A stretch of DNA of 64,000 nucleotides, taken from Cordylochernes scorpioides (lineage: Eukaryota > Arthropoda > Arachnida > Pseudoscorpiones > Chernetidae). The position numbers were made by a program, and so were the translations under genes. The notes below the pieces were generated by a model. The model did not search any database and had not been told where the DNA came from. It saw only the letters and a program-made list of their open reading frames with translations. The stretch covers positions 54,873,382 to 54,937,381 of the forward strand of contig CP092886.1 in NCBI GenBank assembly GCA_030710605.1, written 5' to 3'. Positions 57,807 through 64,000 of this stretch are shown here, in pieces; position 1 is the first letter of the stretch; every line of letters begins with the position of its first letter.

Positions 57807-58970
57807 TTATATTGTTATACTTTGATCATATTATACGTCTTTATTTATAAGAAAATGGTAATACCTTTTTTTGTAGTTTCCTCTCCCCATTTACGTATAT
57901 TTTACTAGTTCTAGTTCAACTGGAGACTTATTGTCAAGGTTCGTGTAATGCTGACTATATAAAACCTATCAAGCGAACAAACCTCCCTATGATACAAAGG
58001 TAATGCTGTGTCAGCCCCGTACGGGATTAGAACGTCGCTCGAGCCTCAGCTATTACAAACATTTTAAATCTCCAATAAAATGTATTTCTTTTGAATAGCG
58101 TTCTATTATTATTTCTTGCGTCAGTTGAGATCATTCCTAGTTATATTATTTGGATAACATTCACTATATGCATGTAATTCCAGGAACATTGTACGTATGT
58201 GACACTGAGGGAATATTTGATAGTCTCACATGTCTATCAATGTAACGAGTCAAAGTTATACAAGCTTTCTACTGATTCATTGGCCAATAATAACTTTGTC
58301 TTCCTGTACTAGCAGTTCTACAGTTCAGCAGCATAGTTGAGAATACTTATCAAATATGAAAGATGAAAGAAGCAACTCGATATCAGTTATATCTAAACAT
58401 TGAGCCTGTGTAAATTTCTTTACTTATTTAATTTTTGATGCTCTGACTTTTATTTGTTTTTCCTTTCTTTTTGGACTCCAGGGTGAGTCTATATAATCTG
58501 AGGTGTCTTAATAAAAAGGCTTGTATAGATGTATATATACATTCTAAAAAGGTAAGAAAGTCATTCTGGATTGGCATCGTTCTTAGAAGCCAAAGTTCGC
58601 GACGACTTCTGCCATTGTGAATTGTGCAGACCAGATTAAGCAAAGTTAGAGAAATAATCTATACAACGTCGAAAGATCTACTTACACTGAACGTTGCCTT
58701 AGTTTACTTCATAGTTGGCCTCTGCTTAGCCGACGTCTACAGAGCACCAGGATCAGCTCAAGCTCTCCACTCTACACCTGAGAACCACAACGCGCTCAGG
58801 GCGAACAACACCTTAAACCCGATACAGCGATGTTATACAGATCAGAGAAGCCTGTTATCAACAATGGAGTGAAAGTACATTATTATTTTCCAAACTTCAC
58901 TACTGTATTTGCAATATTTTATATATTCAAAAATATTGAGCAAGTATATATAATTACTGGTCAACAAGAT
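57807..58970. other. No gene supported
   Basis: Mirror of ~13,290-14,430. An 82-codon plus-strand frame (58,624-58,872) shows no recognisable motif. Confidence 0.4.
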
Positions 58971-60265
58971 TTTTGCACAAGAGAACCTGATTATGTTTCT
59001 AGTGTAACTTTTCATGCTGAACTCAAAAATCTAATCAGAAATTTTCCATCACCTATGGTTTTTGCGTGACGGTCTTTTTTTAGTATTGGGATAAATACAC
59101 TAAAAATTGCAAACAATGTCACGTAACTGGTTTATCAAAAAATATTTTTCTTTGTCCACAAAGAAATAGCATCTTATCTATGTCCTGAATCCAAATATAC
59201 CATTAGTTTTTTTCTATTACACAATATTTCTGAGATACACCTACTTGAATTTGGAAATATTGTTAATATATAGGCATATATGAACGAAACATATTTATTA
59301 TTGAAAAGCAGTGACAGTGGATTTTCTTCTATACTTTGCTTATGGTAGATCCCTCTTGAGTGCCCAGCAGTCGTCGGCAAGCATAACGGGACTCCATTTA
59401 CCTTGGTACCGCTTCTCCATGCTTGATGTAGCTTGATGAAACCTCTCACCATGCTCATCGCTAACTGCGCCAAGATTGTCTGGAAAGAAATCTAGATGTG
59501 AATGCAGGAAATGGATCTTGAGGGACATGTTACATCCCAGTGCCTTGTAGGAAAGCAACAGATCATTAACTATGTCTCGGTAATTTTCAACCTTGACACT
59601 TCCTAAGAAGTTTTTGCAAACGTTTCTAAAGGAATTCCATGCTGCTGCTTCAACTTCATTCAAACTACTTTGAAAATTTCCATCCTGCTGCAATTCTCGA
59701 ATCTGAGGTCCAACGAAAATGCCTTCTTTAATCTTCGCTTCACTTATACTAGAAAAGTTTTGTTTTAGGTAGGCAAATCCACTGGCATTTCGATCCATTG
59801 CCTTGACAAAGTTCTTCTTTAATCCCAGTTTAATATGTAATGGTGGTAAATAAATATTTTCTGAATCGATCAGGGGTAGATTTGCAATATTTTTATATCC
59901 TGGAGTAAAGATTTTACGGTTTGGCCAGATTTTTTTTTAATATAATGCCTTTCCCTATCTCTGCTATCCCACTCACACAGAAAACAACAAAATTTTGTAT
60001 ATCCAAGCTGTAATCCACGCAAGAGAGCAACGACTTTCAAATCACTGCATATTTTCCAACCGTATCTTTCATATTCTATCTTTTTCACAAGCAGTTTCAT
60101 GTTTTCGTAAGTCTCTTTCATGTTGGATGCATGTATTTATCCCAATACTAAAAAAAGATCGTCAGGCAAAAACCATGGGTGATGGGAAATTTCTGATTAG
60201 ATTTTTGAGTTCAGCATGAAAAGTTACACTAGAAACACCATCAGGTTCTCTTGTGCAAAAAAAAA
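58970..60265. mobile_element. Inverted-repeat element with broken protein, right arm
   Basis: Mirror of 11,985-13,290, with inverted repeats at ~58,973-59,100 and ~60,130-60,262. Confidence 0.6.
59340..60121 (-). pseudogene. Arthropod-type element protein, right arm copy
   Basis: Same family as 12,130-12,909. Here the N-terminal part keeps the W codon (CCFLCEWDSRDRERHYIKKK), so the left-arm TAG is arm-specific. The A-run after RHYI is two bases longer than on the left and shifts the frame early (ending LQIYP). The C-terminal 152 residues from MDRNASGF to LKRDLP are open. Still a pseudogene. Confidence 0.7.
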
Positions 60266-60382
60266 AAGTTTTTTTTTGTAGACCTGTGTAATTAGAAATA
60301 TAAACTACTTTAGAATGATTTTTTTTTACAAATGAAACGAAATTTTACTGCGCTCTTACTGGATTGATAAAAAAATAATAGA

Positions 60383-60445
60383 AAAGGGTTTGGCTCATCA
60401 GTGGTTAATTCTCTCAGAGGTTTTGTCAGTTTAATCTACCACACA
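60383..60445 (-). repeat. Family X, degenerate copy, right arm
   Basis: Mirror of 11,815-11,880. Confidence 0.55.
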
Positions 60446-60749
60446 CCATTCTTATATTCTATTGAGCTGTGGTTTCTACATTTACAGTACTTTGAGGGAA
60501 TATTCTCGGTTAGAGATATTTAAGCGAACTATGAACATAATCTTTGAGAGTAAAGGATGATACGTGTGAATATATTTTCCGAGCATTGTTCTTCTGTATA
60601 CAATTCATAAAATAAGAATATTTTCAATATATATTTTATTTTAGCTTCATATGATATATAAGATGTAAATATATTCTATTTATTATAAATAAATCAAAAT
60701 CTATATGTGTGGGATATATAGAATTAAATATTGATAAATAGAAAGATAT

Positions 60750-61200
60750 TTATATATAAAATAAAAGGATTTAAAAGCGCGAATGTTTCTTTTATACATA
60801 AAACGAACTTCTACTGTCCTTTCTGCGATGAAAAAATATATTGGGAGGGCTTGGCTCATCAGTGGTGAACCCTCCCAGCGGTTTCGCCAATTTAATCCAC
60901 CAGACCGCTTCTCATTTGAATGTAATTCTACTGTCCTATAAGCTTATGTCCATAGTTTACTTGAAAACCATTTCTAAGATTCCATCCTTCAGTGTAGCAT
61001 ATAAAAGCAGAATGATCCAATACAGTATTAGAGCTCTGAGAAGCGGTCTGGTGGATTAAATTGGCGAAACCGCTGGGAGGGTTCACCACTGATGAGCCAA
61101 GCCCTCCCAATATATTTTTTCATCGCAGTAAGGACAGTAGAAGTTCGTTTTATGTATAAAAGAAACATTCGCGCTTTTAAATCCTTTTATTTTATATGTA
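60750..61200. repeat. Nested palindrome with two family X units, right arm
   Basis: Mirror of 11,053-11,502. Arms and loop are in the orientation expected from the large inverted repeat; the loop has not flipped. Confidence 0.83.
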
Positions 61201-61799
61201 TAGATGGCGCGTTATTGCTTTGTGTATATTTATATATGTACAAAAAGTACTCATTTAGCACTGCCTGTAGTGAATGCCCGCATATACTCCTGTCGCTCTT
61301 GAAATAAACGAGGATTCACTTTTGTGAGCACCTTTAAATGTCTCTTTGTCAAATGATAACTTAACTTGTATTTTGAAACATTTTAGGTAGACTTTCAGCT
61401 CAAAATATATTATGCAAATTTCTTTAAATATAAAATTTGAAAACGCATTTTTTATATTTATATTTTATCGCGCTTGAACATTAATTCTTTCGTAAATTAA
61501 AAGACAAAACTTTCTCATATTTATATATAATATTTTTTGGACATTATGCTTATGCAAACACTCGGCGCACTAATAACATATGTCTTGTTACTCGGAGTTC
61601 CTTACAACTCAGGCCAATGCCAAATCCCTCGTATTAAGAAGAAAGAGACGTGATAAAATATTTAAATGTAATAGTGGCTGTGGCCCATTGATCGTGAGAT
61701 ACCTTTTTAAAATGCTTTGTCATTCGAGAAAACTAATTACACATTACCCATAGGCGGAGTAAAGCTGCAGGTATTCGAGATGTGATGATAGCGCCAAAT

Positions 61800-62115
61800 A
61801 CAATGAGAATACCGCGGAAAACAGACTAAGCAATGAAGACGTCCTAGAAATGATCGAGTAGAGTTATGGCTTGCTGGAGCGGATTGAAAGAAAGAGAACC
61901 AGCATGATTGGACATCTTGACCGACACTCGGAGTGAATGATTGTATTGATAGACAGATTGTGAAAGGAATACTAGGAATAAAAAGGCCGAGAAATGGAAT
62001 TCATTGACAATTTAGGGAAAAGACCTTACGATATCATCAAAAGACTATCCAGATAGAAAGGTAACTCAGAGAGGACAGAAATACTGTCAGTCACCACCTA
62101 TGGGCTGAGGTAGAC
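61800..62115 (+). pseudogene. LINE ORF2 C-terminal relic, right arm
   Basis: Plus-strand pieces NEDVLEMIE, LLERIERKRTSMIGHLDRH, IVKGILGIKRPR, YDIIKRLSR and VTTYGL, with stops and frame shifts between them. Same as 10,130-10,440. Confidence 0.6.
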
Positions 62116-62828
62116 GCAGTAACGGTAGATTGATATGTAAACAATTTATTTATTGCTACTTTGTTGATATAGAGCGACCAGATCATTCGTGAGAGCTGAG
62201 GTACTGTAAATAGAACGTTATTAGATCATACACTCTATATAGGTACGTAGATGGCAGAATTTTGATATGATAGAGGATCGCACATCGTCATTCAATAGCT
62301 TGAATGGAATTTGTAACTCATGTCTCTGGATAAATACAAGGATACAACATATCTTTCTAAAATAGCGCAATCCATAGCAAGTCAACGTTCAATAAAAGAG
62401 ACGCATCTTGGATCTCTACGAATTTATTTCAATAATTCGAGTCAAAATGTGTTTTATCGAAAAGTAAATATTAAAAATATTTCTTCAACGCCAGTCTTCG
62501 TTCGTTTGTTTGTCGAAATGGCAGTCTGCCTTGCAATGTCACTTACGATTCCTCACTTGAAGAATAATACCTATGCGTTGACTCGAATTATTAAATTATT
62601 ATATGTTTCTATTTTAAAATTTGCTTGAATATCATATCTTATATATTGTTACCATTTCTCTCTCGAAACTAACTTTAATATACCTATTTAAAAACATGGG
62701 TATGAACATATAATAAAAATAAATGCATCAATATTAAAATGTGAATGTTATTGTAAAGCTTTCCCATATATCCTAATGTGATAAGTTTTAAAATGAATGT
62801 ATACAATTTCACTGTGTTCTATACAACC

Positions 62829-63370
62829 ACTGGAAAAAGTTTCCCTCCTCAGTTATACAATGAAAGCGATCAAGATCAGTTCGTGATAAAACCTCACGCT
62901 GCTAACGCCTTCCGTTCACGTCTCCCTGGGACATCGGGAAAGTCGTAAAAGGAATCAAGGCTGAACAATGTTGGGCATGTTAGCTTTTATCACTTCATTT
63001 CTTGTAGAAAGGATTGCAGTCCAAGTTGATTTCCCTTGAAGGGCAGGTTTTACAGCGGGGGTGTGTTTATAAAAATTCCCCTCCAGCCCTAGTTTAAAGG
63101 CTTGGTTTAATCTAGAGATCTGGGCCAACGGCCAGACACCTCGTTTTAAAGTCCCAACTTTTATGGCAGGTGAAATTTTACGACTGGGCGGAGGCTCCCT
63201 AAAGATTAATTTGGTTTAAATAAAATCCCTGCAGCGAGACCATCTGCTGAATTGGTAATGGTCGGCCGGAACTGGGTGATTAGCTTAATGCCACCACCAG
63301 GCTCTGCTGATAAGACGCGAATGACAATACCTCTAATGTACAGTACAAGAAGCTTGGTAGTGCATGTCGT
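62829..63370. other. Non-repetitive near-identical block, right arm
   Basis: Mirror of 8,881-9,420, one substitution seen (TGTACATTAG against TGTTCATTAG). Confidence 0.4.
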
Positions 63371-63539
63371 TTTTATAGCGCAACTTTACGTTGAAATAAA
63401 TCCTATAAAGATAAAAATTTAACTTCTCAAATATCATCACCATCTGTGGATAAAGAAATAAATCTTTTTAGAATCAATATTTTCATAGGAATTTTTTATT
63501 CTGATTAAAGTGTGAAGCTCATGAGTTATATTTGGACTT

Positions 63540-64000
63540 TAAGCATGATACAATCGCATTTATATATGGGCTTTAAACATGCTTACAATCCTAGTTATAT
63601 ATAGACTTTAAACATGTTTACAACCGCATTTAAATATGGGCTTTATGCATGTTTACATTCGCATTTATATATATGGACTTTAAACATATTTACATTCGTA
63701 ATTATATATGAACTTTGAACATGTGTGTGCTTTAAATCGTAGTTATATATAGACACTTTAAGCGTGTTACAATCCTAGTTATATATAGACTTTGAACATG
63801 CTTAGAACCGCATTTATATATAGGCTTTATGTATATTTAAATTCGCATTTATATATGAACTTTAAACATGCTTACAATCGTAATTTTATATGGACTTTAA
63901 ACATGTTACAATCCTAGTTATATATAGACACTACTTTGAACATATTTACAAACACATTTATATATAGACTTTAAACATGCTTAGAACCGCATTTATATAT
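63540..64000. repeat. 36-bp satellite, right arm, cut by window edge
   Basis: Mirror of the decayed end of the 7,300-8,720 array. One monomer present at ~8,340-8,375 on the left is missing here. Confidence 0.85.

Larger units (their letters stand above)
36018..64000 (-). repeat. Right arm of the giant inverted repeat
   Basis: Reverse-complement copy of ~8,214-35,890. It runs to the window edge, where it is still inside the 36-bp satellite, so the outer boundary is unseen. Arm-specific features are a Helitron (57,050-57,806) and a MITE (53,990-54,126); a ~0.4-kb left-arm segment is missing. The right arm has a larger 76-bp array and a smaller 60-bp array. Confidence 0.95.

Overview
This is eukaryotic, intron-scale, AT-rich DNA with no bacterial features. 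It is packed with cut-and-paste transposons (one intact Tc1-type, three mariner relics), fold-back MITEs, tRNA-derived SINE pieces, one short Helitron and at least five satellite families. The mix suggests an invertebrate. The transposase families (Tc1 and mariner with chelicerate/insect-like motifs, plus an 'EHGERFHQ' element protein typical of arthropods) point weakly to an arthropod. I cannot name a species.

The main architecture is one giant inverted repeat. Positions ~8,214-35,890 reappear in reverse complement at 36,018-64,000, around a run of exactly 100 N (35,918-36,017). Every feature of the left arm recurs in mirror order on the right: satellites, mariners, SINEs, element protein and a quiet non-repetitive block. 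The arms differ by scattered substitutions, satellite copy number and a few clean indels. Right-only are a 757-bp Helitron and a 137-bp MITE; left-only is a ~0.4-kb segment. This looks most like two alleles of one locus scaffolded head to head, though a real palindrome is not excluded.

Layout from the left: 1-480 is a G+C-richer island. 1,100-1,850 holds fold-back elements. 2,812-4,215 is a complete Tc1-type transposon with an uninterrupted 338-aa transposase and perfect 47-bp termini. 6.4-6.9 kb is a degenerate tandem repeat with octamer motifs. 7.3-8.7 kb is a 36-bp-monomer satellite. 8.88-9.42 kb is a non-repetitive block almost identical between arms. 10.1-10.4 kb is a LINE tail relic. 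11-13.3 kb has a nested palindrome and a broken element protein. 14-22 kb holds MITEs, a SINE relic and a second quiet block. 22.9-25.1 kb has two mariner relics side by side. 26.3-35.1 kb has a 60-bp, a 76-bp, an old ~72-bp and a 51-bp satellite, broken by a SINE, a MITE and a third mariner relic. The right arm repeats this in reverse.

No ordinary host gene can be supported. The only intact protein-coding gene is the Tc1-type transposase. A 60-residue exon-like reading frame near 22.6 kb (and 49.0 kb) is the best host-exon candidate and is weak. The most interesting structures are the mirror architecture, the arm-specific Helitron carrying a tRNA-like module and a duplicated 5' end, a dispersed structured repeat with hammerhead-like core motifs and compensatory changes, and a MITE family carrying a CTCF-like motif.
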